Counted from the first letter of the stretch, positions 25,144 to 39,169 are shown. The stretch is 64,000 nt of DNA from Apostichopus japonicus (GCF_037975245.1 NC_092571.1:6158001-6222000); one strand, 5' to 3'. The notes: a model not told the origin generated them from the sequence alone. Made by a program: numbers and translations.

Positions 25144-27383
25144 CAGTGGCGTAGCTAGGATTTTTTGAGTGGGGGGCCCATGGGGGGCTGTTCTTTCTTG
25201 TGGGGGGGGGGGCCGGAGGTTACTATCTAAGCGGAGCGCCACCTTGGTTGGCGCGGAGCGTACAGAGAAAATTTGAGATTTCAGCAGCCCCCAGATCGCA
25301 GGAGATGGCACCTGTGAGGCAAAATAGCAACCAAAAAGATGTGCAACTTTGGTGACAGAAATGCCAAAAAAAATTTTTCTCTTTCATGCTGACTGCCTTG
25401 CCAACTCAGCCAGACTTTTAACTTGAGGGAAGTTGGCATCATTTGTCGTTTCAAGGTGTCAAGGCCTTTCTCCTTACTCAAACCCCTGTGGGCTACCGGT
25501 AGGTTTGTAGGATATGCCCACATGTGGACTTAAATAGCATTAGAGGAAGGGGATGGAAGACTAACACGCATCGATGTTTCGGTAATGGTCCACATTGGTG
25601 GCTCGGTGCTAATTAGGCCATTTATTGGGTTTTTTGAGGCAGCTGTCATCAGAATCTGGGTTTTTGTGCCAATCGATGACCGATAACATGTATTGGTATG
25701 TAAATTTCTTCTTCATATATCTAGCAACACTCTAAAAACAAATGAGTGGATTTCATTCCATTGGGGTGATCACTCGGCGCACTTCAAATTAAGAGTGAAA
25801 TTTAACACTATTGGAGTTATCCCTCACTCCTAATATGTGTGAATATAACTCTATTAGGAGTCAAGATTTACTCCAATGGAGTGGAAATTCACTCTTATAC
25901 CGGAATGTGCTCAGTGATCACTCCCATGGAGTGAAATTCACCTATGTTTTTATCAGTACAATACAGTGCATATCATCATAGACGTACTACGTACGTTCGT
26001 ATATCAGACGCACTCAATACCCACGATACGATATGGTCCTGGAGAAATAATTTCCACTCATCATTTTTTAAGGCGATACAGTAGTGAGTAGTGAACAGGC
26101 ATAGCCGCATGTTTGCAGGAATATCAGAATTACCAATATTTTATATCTCTACCAGTAGTGGAAAATCATGTTTCGACAGTTTCGTGGGCATAAAATAAGT
26201 AGTTTTGTGGAATATTCAATGACATATCAGAGGCGGATGCAGGGTTTGTGACAGGGGGGATCTGACTGGTCCAGCCGCGCCTGAACGTAAGACTATCTAA
26301 GCGGAGCGCCATCATCGGTTGGCGCGGAGCGTACAAGAAATTTTTTGGCTTTACAAACCCCCCAGATGGCTGGAAACGGCACTTCCCGAGTATTCTAAGC
26401 TGCATGTACCTAGCCTGAAAATATGGATCTCATGTCTGCAATTTCTCAATTGATGAGAAAAAAACAATCTATGAAATATGGTATTACATACCAGATGAGT
26501 TGAGATGATACAAAAATCATAATGCCTTTAGCCCCCAATCCCCTCCCGTTCCGTCACCACTGTTTGATGCAGGGCCGGATCCAGGATTCTGGAAGGGTGA
26601 GGGGTTTGCTCATGAAAAATTCGTTAGCGCATCCTAGCAGCCTACCGCTCTGTAACCTCACCGCCCAAAAAAATTTGAACACCACATCAATTTTGAAACT
26701 TTTCTGTCTGAAAATTGAGATTGTAAGACATTTTTGGCACGTGTAGCACGCGTGCACACTATAGTTTATTTGACGGAAAAGACACACCTGGCTGACTTGT
26801 GAGGATAACCGCTTTTCTGACGTCCTACATGTTTAAAATTGGCGTTTAATTTAATTATTTTTTTCTCTCTCTTTTTTTTTTCTCTTTTTTTTTTTGGCCA
26901 AGAGCAGGGGGGGTCCGGACCCTCTGGACCCCCTGGATCCGCACCTTCATATATTTATTTGACTCGAGGCAATATATGAATACCTGATACCTCGGCTCAG
27001 TACAAACGGTGCCAATCTTTTGATAGATTGTTGCGCTAGGTGGAAGCACTGAACATATTCAGCAGATATCGATATCGCGCAGCACAACAAGGTTCGTGGT
27101 TTATGGTCGCAATCGTCGCATCGACCATTGCCATGCCATGCTGTGTGACCATTCTCATGATTACTACAGATATTGTATTATTCTTATTCTACCAGATGCA
27201 GACGAGAAAATTGTGTAACTCTATTTCCCAAATTATTGAACAAAAAATATTAGTGAATCGCACTTATTTTTTTTTTACAACATTTTTTTACCCCATTCCC
27301 AGTGGGGGGGGGGGGCAGTGGGGGGGGCAGCCGATTTCATGGGGGGCCTCGGCCCCCCAGGCCCCCCCGTAGCTACGCCACTG
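25144..27383. mobile_element. hAT-type element, 2240 bp, with nested fragments
   Basis: Ends are CAGTGGCGTAGCTA and TAGCTACGCCACTG. A perfect 8-bp duplication CACACAAT lies at 25136-25143 and 27384-27391. The interior contains a hairpin core at about 25227-25265, a second hAT-like start (CAGAGGCGGATGCAGGG) near 26229 with another core at about 26294-26333, a CAGGGCCGGATCCAGG start near 26569, and its probable partner CCTGGATCCGCACC near 26930-26945. G runs lie just inside both ends. No transposase was recognised. Confidence 0.92.
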
Positions 27384-27901
27384 CACACAATGACTTCGGA
27401 TTACATAATTGGTTTCTACATTTTTTGTCGGTTTTGTCGTGGCACATGGACGACATACGTATTGTTTAGAAAACCCAGGAGGGTTAATCAATAGAATTAT
27501 AAAGTCCCTGAACAACAGAAGCCTCTGGGCAGGCTCTTGCGTATCTGGGTCCCTTACCGCTACAAATCATATAAGATTTGCTATTCATTGCGACATTTAA
27601 TCATTTAAGGAAGTACAGTATTATAGATTAATGGATGATAGCCTTGGTCTGCATTCTAAGGAAGCCATTGAGAGATGAATTTCACTGTCGACCACTTCTG
27701 TGAGTGATTCCACTGGACAAAGGACTTACTTGATAGAGAAAAAAAGAGACAAAAACGAAAGCAGAATTACGTTAAAACTTGTAAATATTTATTGTTGTTT
27801 TTCTGCAGAATAAAGCCTGCAGCGATCCTTCATGAATGCCTTTTTAATAATATCTTTAATTTCTTCGTATATACTATAATATAATCAAAGAACACTTCAA
27901 G

Positions 27902-28255
27902 CAGTGGCGTAGGAAGGTACTTTTGAGTGGGGGGGGGGGGCTGAGGACTGATGGCCGGCCTGGGGGAAGGTCTAAGGGGAGGGGGTGTCCCCCTCCCCTT
28001 TGGAATTTTTGGCATTTCCAGGTGGCCTCAGATGCAATTTGGTGCAATATAGCACACTTCAACACCCACTCCATTTTGTAAACTTAATTTTGTATTTTCA
28101 CCTGGCCTTAGATGCAATTTGGTGCTCCAAATGAGATTTTTTTACTCATTTGGAAATGAAAAAGGGATTTTCTGACTTGCGGAGCGGGGGGGGGGGGGGC
28201 GGAATGATACTTCCGCCCCTCCACATTTTTCAGCCCCCCGGTTCCTACGCCCTTG
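27902..28255. mobile_element. hAT-type MITE, 354 bp
   Basis: It starts CAGTGGCGTAGGAA and ends TTCCTACGCCCTTG (reverse complement CAAGGGCGTAGGAA). A perfect 8-bp duplication ACTTCAAG lies at 27894-27901 and 28256-28263. Two G runs lie inside. Confidence 0.93.
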
Positions 28256-28399
28256 ACTTCAAGTACTGATCCGCACTAGAATGCCAGTCTCTAAAGAAAG
28301 TTTATTTAGTCACAAAGGGTGACTTAAAAGATATTGTAATGCTAATAATGATTATATCCCTTCATTTACTTTGGATATAATTTCTTGTAGTTGTAATCA

Positions 28400-28724
28400 T
28401 ATGCAATATTCATATAGACTTAACGCAATTCAAGAAATTACTTAAAACACTGTTTTTCAGAGCTGCCAACACAGATTAATGTACTTATTTTATACTTGCT
28501 GTACATACTTAATTTAGGTGTTATTATTGTATTTTAGTCATAATTTTTCTATTTATTTTTCTATTTATGTTTTAACATTATTATTTTTCTATACAATCTT
28601 AACTTTTATATCCTTTTTAACTTCTTTTTACATTTTTTTTTTACTTTTAACAAATTTTTTATCTTTTGCTGTAAAGCGCTTTAGAGCAATTTTTTAATTG
28701 AATAAGGCGCTATATAAATCTCGT

Positions 28725-28759
<35 letters not shown>

Positions 28760-28765
28760 CAAAGG
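28400..28765 (+). mobile_element. L2-like LINE 3' end with (ATA)n tail
   Basis: A fragment reading FKKLLKTLFFRA resembles the end of an L2-type polyprotein. After a T-rich UTR comes GTAAAGCGCTTTAGAGCA, then GGCGCTATATAAAT and a tail of TAA/ATA repeats. This is a 5'-truncated, decayed copy. Confidence 0.72.
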
Positions 28766-28875
28766 TCTCTGATATCCCCATGTTATTCTTAGGCTTTCAA
28801 CTTTTCCGTTTCCAAAATATGTTCATTTCACAATGAAAATAATTAATATAATACAATGAAAATAATTGATATAAA

Positions 28876-29444
28876 TAGTGGCGGACTGGCCACACGGGCA
28901 TTTGGGCAATGCCCGGTGGGCCGGTGGGCTGGGGAGCCTGGTAGAAATTTACAGCCCATTTTCACAGTATAGTTATAATAGAATACAGACGGGCTGTGTA
29001 GATATATATTTTTAACTGTGGGAATCAGCTCATAAAATCACCATGTTAGTAAGCTATAGTCTGTTAGTTCGTAACAAAAAACGTGCTATTAGCAACCCGT
29101 CCGTGCTAATGGATTTTATTTAGGTTTAAAAAAAAAAATCAAGCATGTTGTCACAAAATGCTTGAAAAACTAAATAGATTCCAGTCTAAAACTTATATTT
29201 TTGTTTACGTTTTTATCTTTCCACAGTTTAATCAAGTGTCGTTTCTGGAAAATTATTTTTGGGTCATTTTTAAAAGATGATTGTAACCTACAAAATTGAG
29301 AAATATAGCACCATTTTGCATCTTAACTTAACTAAGTTCCCTACCCCAGGACGGCGATCACTATGTAAGTAGCATATCAATGAATAATGGGGCGGTCTAT
29401 AGGTAGAAAATGCCCAGGCCGGTTTTAAGACCCAGTCCGCCCCT
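28876..29444. mobile_element. hAT-like element, 569 bp
   Basis: Left end TAGTGGCGGACTGG and right end CCAGTCCGCCCCTG (reverse complement CAGGGGCGGACTGG) form a 14-bp inverted repeat with mismatches. I saw no 8-bp duplication, so the flanks have decayed or recombined. Confidence 0.7.
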
Positions 29445-31932
29445 GCTTACGGGTGTAGGGAGGTTGATGCAATATTCATCAACCATCAATTTCTCTCCTA
29501 TATTTGCAATCGTTATGAGCAGTCTCAAAGCAAGAGGTATATTTTAGGAGGATGGAGGTGGGGTGGGTGGGGCAGGGTAAGGTGGTTTGAGGATACGAGG
29601 GTGAAGCAATATGGGCAATTTTTATCACCATTTACTCCAAGGGCTGCTTTAACTACGGACAGTTTTAACCGGGTCGATATCTTAAGCACTGTGGACAATT
29701 CTGTTCACTGACGTCACAGGGTATACACAAATGTGCTATGCAGTCATATACTTGTAACATTGACTCGAATTTCAATAATCTACCTGGGTTATTATTATAC
29801 ATGTTAAGACATGGCAAATCTAAAAATGACGAATAAATCCACACCTCAGCTCCCCCTTCTCCGTCGTTCCTGTAGAAGGTGAATTACCGGCACGCGATTT
29901 TAGTAGGCTATATATAGAATTGGCCAAACTCGTACAGAAAAGTGTGCTGCAAAGTCATTACTATAAAACGGAAATGCTTAGATCGCTTGAGCTTTTGTAA
30001 TGGACTTAATGTTTTAATGTAACGCTGAACCTTTCGGGGTTCACGATCCACACGCTTATGTTGTCTGAATAATTCTTACGTCACATTTTGGTTCATTCTC
30101 CTCCTTTAGTTAAGTCACCTCTAACGACTGTGTTTAGTATATTGGCTCCATACAAATCGCCAATACACACGCTTTGTCTTTATCATTGATTACTTGCAGT
30201 GAGTTTATAGATACCTTACACACACATGCCTCATCGATGATAGATGCCATTCATTTTATCCCCGACAATTTGAGCAAATAGCACATATGCAGTGTCTCTC
30301 TGTAACGTTTACCTTCCACCTCATGTCGTTAAACTTAACAAAAACATTAAATAGCCGCCGAGCTATAATTCGATCTAATTTCCATTGTATCTGTAGGAAG
30401 GACATTCTAGCTTAACAGATTGAAGATCAGGTTGTATTTCGTACAAAAGGGAAATGTAAAGGCTCCGACACTATTCCGTAAATCTCGAAAACCTCTGCAG
30501 ATGATTTTCGAATCAGTTTGATATAGTAAAGACGATACACTGGTTGCTGACACAATGGACCAATCATGGTTAAAACAAGAAGGCAATCAATGCAGTTGAT
30601 AATCCCAGTATTTGCATGATGATAACTGCAAATGCATCTATATCTTATTTTTTAAATTATTCGAGGTTGTCAAAATCCTCTCTTTCAATTTCATAAAAAC
30701 AAATCGGTAAAATGGTTTGAAAGTCACTGGTATTATATTTTGTGGTATGAAGTTGCTTATGAATTCTCGACTAACAAGAAAAATACACAATTGAAACGGT
30801 ACAAGAAACTCCCACCTGAATAACTTTTCATAATCTGCTGCACACTTATTTATATGATATACGGTTTAATTTGTGTTTGTGACATTTGATATGAACTGGA
30901 ATCATAATACACACATTATTTTCTTTTATTGAAGTTTAGTCAGGCTGGAATGAAGATCTTTTCTTTTCTTTTAATTTTTACTTAGTTTTATTTATTTTTT
31001 CTTCTTATCATTATTATTATTAGACCTATCTTCCTTATTGTATTCATTTTTTCCTCATGTATACCCTTTAAGCAGTTGACGTTCATTAGTTAAAGTGACT
31101 GGACTATGTAGTCTAACTATTGGACTATTAGATCAGTTCCATCTGATGTAACACTAAACTCGATGGGAAAAACAATACATTTTATGGCCCTCAGATGACA
31201 TGTTAACAATGCATATACAGATGGTGCTCAATGTCATCCAACGATGCTCTCTGTTGTTATATGATATTAATAAGTTAAAATTGATAGAAGAGTGGACCTT
31301 TAGATATGCAATGAGGAAATGACGTCACCATCAATGTTAACCTTAAAACAGCTATACAGAGATTTAGCATATTTTAATGCTTAAGATCAAGAAAACCGGA
31401 GTAGCTATGTATATTGAAACACTATCATCAGCACTCTCTTTTTCTTTATTATCAAGACAAAAAATCTCCCTAAAGTTATCTTTCAAGGTCTTAAAGACGA
31501 TACAGTATCCTGAATCTTCCCAACGGACAGTCAAGATGAATATACTCTTCTAAGATGGGTATGTAAATATATTATTAGAGACTTATTTTATATACAAGCA
31601 TGAACAGATGCCAGTAGCAGCGACGAATTAGGTAAAGGAGGCTGACAATTTTATGGAAACAGCCAGATGCGATTGAAAGATCTTGTGGAGGAGGGGACAT
31701 TCCCGCCCTCCCTCCTTGCGCACGCCATTGGATTTTAGGTTAACGATTGGAACCACATCGTGACCGGGTTTGCCTTACTTTGACCAAACAGCGTAATACA
31801 AAAATATAACTGGATCTATATCCATGCACTTGTACAAATAACGAATTGTAAACGAATTTAATTTTCAGTCTCATATTTTGCTCATTTGGAACCCATGACA
31901 GGGGTTTTCTTATATAATCGTCCCTGGCCCCA
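29445..31932. other. Gene-free stretch
   Basis: No exon was recognised. A lone hAT-like right end (CTTGCGCACGCCATTG) lies at about 31716-31731. A sequence near 31069-31112 recurs inverted near 35091-35137. Confidence 0.5.
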
Positions 31933-31940
31933 CCGAGGGG

Positions 31941-33355
31941 CAGTGGCGTAGCTAGAGGTTTTGGCGCCCGGGTGCAGGAGTAGAAAATTATAATTATAAT
32001 ATTGTGAAATAAATTGATATTGGTTGCATGGACTTTAAGCATATCCGTACCGTACCATGCACTGTAAAAATAAGTAAACTGTCTAAAACACATTATTTAA
32101 ACCCGAATAACTATTATTATTCTCTCATAGATAGTAGGTTTTTTCTTACTATTGAAACTGCATTATGATGTTTGCAACTTTGTATACAACTTTACCATTA
32201 ACCTAAGTTGTAAGGATGTTGTATTTATCGCATACAGCTTATTATTCTTATTCTCTAAATTGATCTTATAGTAGCGTCTTGTAAGTTGCTTAATTTGTAT
32301 TGAACATTGTTTAAACTCACAACTGCATTTTGCGTGAGTTTTCATCAGCAAATAAGTCAATAACATGATCAAAGTCATGGGCGCAGATCAGTCTTGGATA
32401 ATGATGGGGACGCGTGTCTGTTCTCTGATACTATATGTAAAGCGGAGCGCGACCATGGGTTTGCGCGTGGCGTACAAGATTTGTTTTGGCAAATTTACCT
32501 CCTAGATCGCCGGAAATAACACTTCCCAGACCCAACGATGCTCCCAAATCTCCTTAACTTTTAGATCTCATGACTTAGAACTTTAGTTTGGGGAAATACA
32601 TGGGCGTCTGCAGTAAAAAATTCAGGGGACAAATAATCCAAGTAGACTTTTGTATACGATGGGTCTGGGGTCCTCTCTCAGAAAACAAATACAATTAAAA
32701 TTTCAAATACAATTTCCGTCCAATATTTAACATCTGTGGATAAATATAATAAAATGAGAACTGCTGAATGTCATTTGCACGATGCTGGATCAAACTGCGC
32801 CAAAGTTCAATACAGGGGAATTTTAAATGCAGCGTTTGGTCAAGAAAAATTGGTGGGAACACGGTATATCATGTCCCCACCACTGAAAAAGTTGGTGGGG
32901 ACGCGTCCCGCTGTCCCCACCAGGATCTGCGCCCATGATCAAAGTTAATGATGACTGCTTCATCGCGCTCAATACTAAGGAGGGCCAAAGCAGATAATCT
33001 CGCTCGATGTCGTGGTATATATTTCCACCTTTCGAAATCTACTGCATTGGAACTGTATACTGAAATAACCGGAATTTCCGTGACATGTAGTCATTACAGT
33101 CAGGATAAAACAAAGAGAAAACGGTCGAAATGGACTGAAAAGAAATCACAATCTATAAATTTGCTAATAAAAACAACTACATTCAGTTCAGCTTCTTATT
33201 AGTCACTGGAGAATATTCATGCCTGACGACATACATCAATTTCGTCATGTATTTTTCTAAAAAGTGCTTATTTTTTTAACTAACATTATCCCATTTCAGC
33301 CAAACCCGGAGCCCGGGCACGTGCCCCCACCCTTGACCCCCTAGCAATGCCACTG
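31941..33355. mobile_element. hAT-type element, 1415 bp, hosting a nested element
   Basis: It starts CAGTGGCGTAGCTAGAGG and ends CCCCTAGCAATGCCACTG. A perfect 8-bp duplication CCGAGGGG lies at 31933-31940 and 33356-33363. The element at 32376-32937 is inserted in it. Confidence 0.92.
32376..32937. mobile_element. Nested hAT-type MITE, 562 bp
   Basis: Ends are CATGGGCGCAGATC and GATCTGCGCCCATG. A perfect 8-bp duplication ATCAAAGT lies at 32368-32375 and 32938-32945. A diverged hairpin core is at about 32441-32475. It is younger than its host at 31941-33355. Confidence 0.93.
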
Positions 33356-33644
33356 CCGAGGGGATACCATGACACGGTGATTTTTCAGGGACCTTAAGTT
33401 TCCTTGAAGAGGTCGAGTTTGATTTCCCAGATTGCGAGAAAATATGCTACCAAAGTTGATTTTGCAGCAAATGATAATAATGAAAGCAAATGAGCCTCAC
33501 AGACGTACCTCAAGTAAGAGGATATTAATATCCATATGCTTAATGTCTTTTTGTCGTTATATCGTTATGTCGTTATGTAACCCACTTATTCACCTACCCT
33601 ATTACGTAATATAAGTTACCATTCAAGTCTCCGAGTCTTCCGAT

Positions 33645-34241
33645 TGTTACGACCCCATATGCGCTCACGCATTCTACATAACTGGAACTCGCCAACAAAG
33701 TGTTTCGCAGACTTCGTGAATATTCATAGCCTACTGGAACATTCCTTTACACTCCGGGTATAAAAGCCGCAGACGCCCGATTGAGCGCCCTCTCAGTTTT
33801 CCCCGTTCGTTCCGTTAAGAGGTTGTCGCCACACCTCTGATGGTTCCTTGGCTTGATTACTGTGCCCATTTTAAACACAGTATATATTTTAACTCTATAC
33901 TTTTGTCGGAACTCCGACCTACTCACTCTAATGGATTCTCGTCGCTCTACCTGAACTTTATCTACATCCAGCCGAACTACTTCTAAAGCAAACCTGGACA
34001 CTATCCGCCTAGCACTAAGGTAACTCAAGAAATAAGCAGAAACTCTCCCCCGGCTCTCCAAGTCCAGAAAGACGTTAATTGAATTAAGAAACTATAGTTA
34101 TGTATTATGTTCATATTTATACTTTGTTCTGCCATGTAAATAGCTTATTAAATGCTTTAAACTTACTTTCATCCTCGTGTTCTCCTTTTTTATGTCACGT
34201 GATCTGTTCTCCACATTAAGTATGAGAACGGTCACGTAACA
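33645..34241 (+). mobile_element. Possible solo LTR
   Basis: It starts TGTTACGACC and ends GGTCACGTAACA, an imperfect TG...CA terminal palindrome as in Gypsy-type LTRs. A strong TATA element (GGGTATAAAAGCCGC, about 33757) sits where an LTR promoter would be. No matching 5-bp target duplication was seen, so this is tentative. It could instead be a cellular promoter. Confidence 0.4.
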
Positions 34242-34659
34242 ATATACATCAATTGAATGTTTGATACGTGTTACCGGAAGCCGATAAAGCGCTACACGTT
34301 CACTGTGCATTCTCGACTGCTCATATATCTTGTCGTACAGGTTTGAGAAGTATGAAAGCAAATGGACAACTTGAATGGCATTAACCTCAATTGTTATAAA
34401 CTTGTTTCAAATAAGGCAGATGTGGTTCGTCATTAAGTATCGATAAAGTCCATTAGTGAGTTACGTGTTCGACATAACGGGGAGTACTTGGTATTCCAGA
34501 AATGGCAGTTATCTTCATCTGTTCATTGTTCATTGTTCATCAGAATGCAATTCATTGACTTATGAAACAAATAGAATAAAGAACAAGGAATCGGATAACA
34601 TTCTTCCGAGATCAAACTAGTTCAACTAACAGATCGACTGAAGAGTTGAAGACATCCCC

Positions 34660-34785
34660 GAAGATCATGTGTAGTATCTGTTCTCTTTCGAGGGGAATGG
34701 TGATACACACCTGACGATCACACAGTCACAGTCTCGATGCAAGGGGACTGGGGTTGAGAGCGGATCAGACGTTCGGTGGTTTGGT
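34660..34785 (+). repeat. Interspersed repeat, copy 2
   Basis: Counterpart of 24585-24725 (see there). Confidence 0.75.
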
Positions 34786-35819
34786 TTTCCTGGGTGCTTT
34801 TCGTTGACGACACTTATTTCTGGAATATTCGTTTAGGCTAACTTGATGGTGACGTCGGCTCCTCGTGGTAGTTTTTATAGTTAATGTTAATCCGTTGGTT
34901 TTGAGGTCAACCAGAATACGTTCGTTAAACTTCATTTAAACAACAGAGCACCCTTGGATGGCATTTAACACCATTTGTCATTAATAAATTTGTAATAATT
35001 ATAAACATGTCATTTGAGACCATATAATCTTAATTTTGCCTATTGAGTTTGTAGTGCAACTGAGGAACTAGTCTGGTGGGCTGTGTACTAAACTAAAAGG
35101 TCCAGTCACTTTAACTAGTGGACCTCAACTGTTTAAAGGGTCATTCAAGAAACAAACAAAAAATAAGAAATTGTGTTATAGGAATACAACCCTAGCTAGC
35201 CTGAGCGCAGTGGTTTATAACGGTCCATGGTATATCAAAGTTAGTTTTGTTTCTGAAGTTATCAAAACATAATACGAGGTATTTTTTTTTTGTAAATCTC
35301 AAACAAAGTTCTTAAGAATCACTGTTTCCGAAAATGTTTACCTACTATCCGGTATGAGAATTTGCTACAACACTGTGGCTTAGAAAGGGACCATATTGAC
35401 ACTTTTGTTTTATTGCAAAAGTGATATAGTTTGAATTCTATGTATATTAAAATTTTATCTCATGGTCTTGCTAGCTTGTATGTCTCTGGTATTGAAACGA
35501 ATATAATGCATGTTTTGGTGTAAGTTGTGTAAATCTTTGCCAACACATTTATGTCAAGCATGAGTTTAAGTAAGCTCCTGTAGACCCTTATGAACCGCAT
35601 GACTGTTTGAATGTTTGGCTTGGCTTACCTAAAATAACCCATTACAATAAAATTCATTCCACCTTCAGAGTAACAAGAAAAATACGGCTTTTAAGGAATT
35701 CGGTGGCGCTAGTTTGAAACAGGGTGTTTTTTTATATAAAATAATTATATGGCTTTTAAAGGCATCCGTAGATTTACTTTTAGGAGAATAGCGCGTCATC
35801 AGGCCACGTATTCAGTGGA

Positions 35820-36060
35820 CGGTGGCTGCAAGCATGCCGGTCGCAGAGATGTCACCACCTCTGGCCAAAGGCACGGATTCACGCACGCCACCTAGTACGC
35901 TTCTGGTCAATTTGACCGACCCTCTGCACATCCTCCCGGGTTCTTTTGCGACAACAAGGGAGACATGGTACGGGATCCTAGGCCACAAAAAAAGCACCAT
36001 GCCACAGCCAGAGGTATTATCGCCAGAGGCCTGTCTTGAACCCTAGCCACGATTTACACG
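35820..36060. repeat. Interspersed repeat sharing GGGATCCTAGGCC
   Basis: Shares with 62345-62495 an ordered set: CCACCTCTGGCC / CCACTTCTGGCC, CTCCCGG, CTTTTGCGA, AAGGGAG, GGGATCCTAGGCC and a CCACCTTG/GCACCATG end. It is a diverged pair of one dispersed repeat. The open frames on both strands are not conserved and are not called genes. Confidence 0.6.
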
Positions 36061-36204
36061 ACCGACGAGGAATGAGTCTTTCGTCACCCTCTTAACAGCA
36101 TCGGCCATCACATCAGCTAGTGAATTATATGGTTGAATTAATATATAAAGACTTCAGCGTGGACTGCTGAAAGAGAAAAAGAATGTTTAAACGTGTATTA
36201 TCAT

Positions 36205-36285
36205 TGATGGAGTCGAACTCAGTTCATCAGGTTACCAGTCCACTGCTCTACCCTCCTAACCATTTGACGAGTTAACTTTCTACGA
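36205..36285 (-). repeat. tRNA-like (SINE head) sequence
   Basis: The minus strand has an A-box-like TGGTTAGGAGGGTAGAGC and a B-box-like GAGTTCGACTCC spaced as in tRNA. The stems do not pair well enough for a working tRNA. Confidence 0.5.
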
Positions 36286-36289
36286 GCTT

Positions 36290-39165
36290 AAATTAGTATT
36301 GTTGGTTGGATACAATCTATTGGTAACAGTGAACGACACTGCCTTCAACGAAATCTCTATTCATCTTGTTTTACTCATTAGAACAACGGATCTGAATATC
36401 TTTATTAACAAGACGCTCACGTTTGTCTTTGTTTACATTGCAGCAAGCAGTAAGAATGTCGTTTCCTTCTAAGACGTAAATGTACAATGGGCTTATGCCC
36501 CGATACTATCGATGACTCCAAACAAGCAGTAAAAGACAAACGGATTCCGTGAAATCTTCTTATTCACAAAAGGTTGCTTAAGATTATACTCGCAAGAGAG
36601 GTCTTGCTGTAAGTTGTGTTCTTTTACAACCATTTTCTATGCAGACGATCAAACAATACCTATTCACATGTCAGTACCGTTTTGAATTAGGAAGGGACAA
36701 TACTTAAGTCAAACACGTTAACTTCATGTGACTAATCTTATTTAAGGATCTGAATGGCTGGAAATTGCACGGTTACTCGAAACCCGAAACAGGATTCACG
36801 GGTTTTGAGTTTATGCAAGTAGATTTGGGAAACACAGGGATCGGGAATTCGTCAACTACAAGACTGTGTTTAGTGCGCAGTGACTCTGCTAAGTTGATCC
36901 TCTGAAACTGCGGCATTTGCGCGGATAGGTCCCGCCCCACCCCGCCCGCCCAAACGACTGTGTTCCACACGTGTATATTTAGCTTAATACAAAATATTAG
37001 AATCATCTTTATAAATATCAAATTTAGATCTATTAGCAGCCAACTTGATCACGTTGTTTACAATTGTTGCATTTTGAAAGACTGAATCGTAACGAAAAAG
37101 GGACGGTGACGAGGACGGGGTTTGGATATTTTTTATAGCTTTTATATGTGCAGTACAAGTCAACACTATGACATGGTCGACTACATCCAGCTATAATCAC
37201 TCATATAAAACATAATTTAAAGGAGGCAATAGCATCCCTTTCATGGTCATAGCTACCCTCCCTTCACCGCCGCCCCTCCTTCGCATACCATTTGCCGGTA
37301 CGTTACTGAACCATGAACATTGTATATTATATCTCTATGACAATGAAATATTCAATTGCAGTTTCCGATAAACAGAATAAAAATAAAGTTTCCTCCTTCT
37401 TCTGCTGATTTGAAAAGAGGTATTTGAATCGCCTCTCATATAGAGTATGGGTTTGGAATTAATCCAAAGCGCATCCAGAACTCTGCTTTACTTTCATTTC
37501 ATCACCTGACCAAATTTATTCATGCAACTTATTGAATCTTGAAAAAACATTATGTTACAAAGTATTCTTTGAGGAATGCTAAAAGGGAAATCATTCTTGT
37601 AAGAAATTCCAACTGAAAATAAACACTCTATGCAATCATAAAAGAGCTTTACATGCAGCTTGATCCTTTCTATGGATTTAAAATTAACGACATTAGATCG
37701 AAAGGAAGTGAATATTACAACCGTGGCCCACCTCTTTTTAATCTTTCAATCGCATGAACTACGATTGGCAGAGGCTCACTAGTGGGGATTCTCCCTAGCA
37801 GGGATTCTCCCATTTTTGTGCGAATGAGTGAGGGGTTAAACTAATGTACGTATAACCATGGTAATAGGAACTGGTATTACCATTTGGTAACAAGCAAATG
37901 TGTCACGCTCACTCCAATGCATGGTAAGCAATTATTGGCTTGTTATCAACTTGAATCCTGCTATTGTTCCAAATTAGTTGACAAGGAAAAAGAGAAATCT
38001 TGTAGCTAAGATTACAATTGAAATTTAACAGATAGTAGTATACTTTGCATATGTAAGACATGATCCCGCCAGAAAGAATTCAAATCACCGAAATATTTAT
38101 CCTAACACACCGACACACACTCAGACAACACACGCACACAAATTATTTGTCTATAACGAATTTGATGGGTTTTGTTTACTGTTTGAATGGGTAAATCTTT
38201 GATAATATTACCGTCTCGTTTCAATCTGCCCGACGTTTCATTGAGTGACGTCACACATTAAATTCTTATCAGATACCTTATATTTTGAGTAACCTTGCAA
38301 TGTGTTTCTGTCAGGATGTTTCGAATTCAACGAAAAAAAAAAATGCAGTTTTCACATTACCACGTGTGATTCAACAATTTGATAGAAATTTTACCAGAAA
38401 ATTTCACTTTCTGTCAAAGCCGACATAATTGTAGATAAACAAACTTTTATGATCAGAAAATCCGTTTTCATAACTGGGCTTAATTTGACATAATTTCGTA
38501 ACGTAACTAACCTAACTGTACATTTCGAAGCGGTTATAGATGGATCATCTATAAAGGAGGTCGAGTCGTCTCCAAGTTATTTGCTAAGAAACATCTCAAT
38601 AACATACCAAACGTTTTTGAATAACAGTTGGGAGAGTTTAGGTGGCATACGTTCTCTAATATCTTATCACCCCCTACACACCCCCTCCCCGTCCCCCCTC
38701 TATCTCTATACAACTATTAATGTCAAAAAGTATGTCTTAAATTTGAACTAACGGAAATTGGTTGTTGGTTGGTTGGTTGCTTTCTCTGAGATATGACAGC
38801 TTGTATCATTCTCCTTCTCCTGCTCAGAAAATTGCTCGTTTCCGAAATCAGACGTGGATACAGGTACTTAGTACCACCCTAGGGAACTGTTCATGACTTC
38901 ACTACTTTCGCAGAGTTGAAAAACCCCAGCAAATTGTATATCAGCAGCTGATATACTCATTCCCTGTAGCACTTAAGTCAACATGTTTATATATAGGACA
39001 AATGATGAAAGCGTAGGCAGAAGGCCTAAAAAGGAAATGGTGTGGGTGTTTGGTATTACATATAAAGTAGATTCCCGCGCATCATATTTCCACACGATAC
39101 TAGTAATATATACTATGGAATTACGGAGTAAATTTCAGCATGGGTTACATATGGGGTCGAACATT
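36290..39165. other. Gene-free stretch
   Basis: No coding exon, array or complete transposon was recognised. In particular I found no POLG exon here upstream of 40746. Confidence 0.45.
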
Positions 39166-39169
39166 TTTT

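Noticed and set aside
35812-36046. Overlapping open frames on both strands as a small gene
   Set aside because: The region is a dispersed repeat related to 62345-62495, and the frames are not preserved between the copies.
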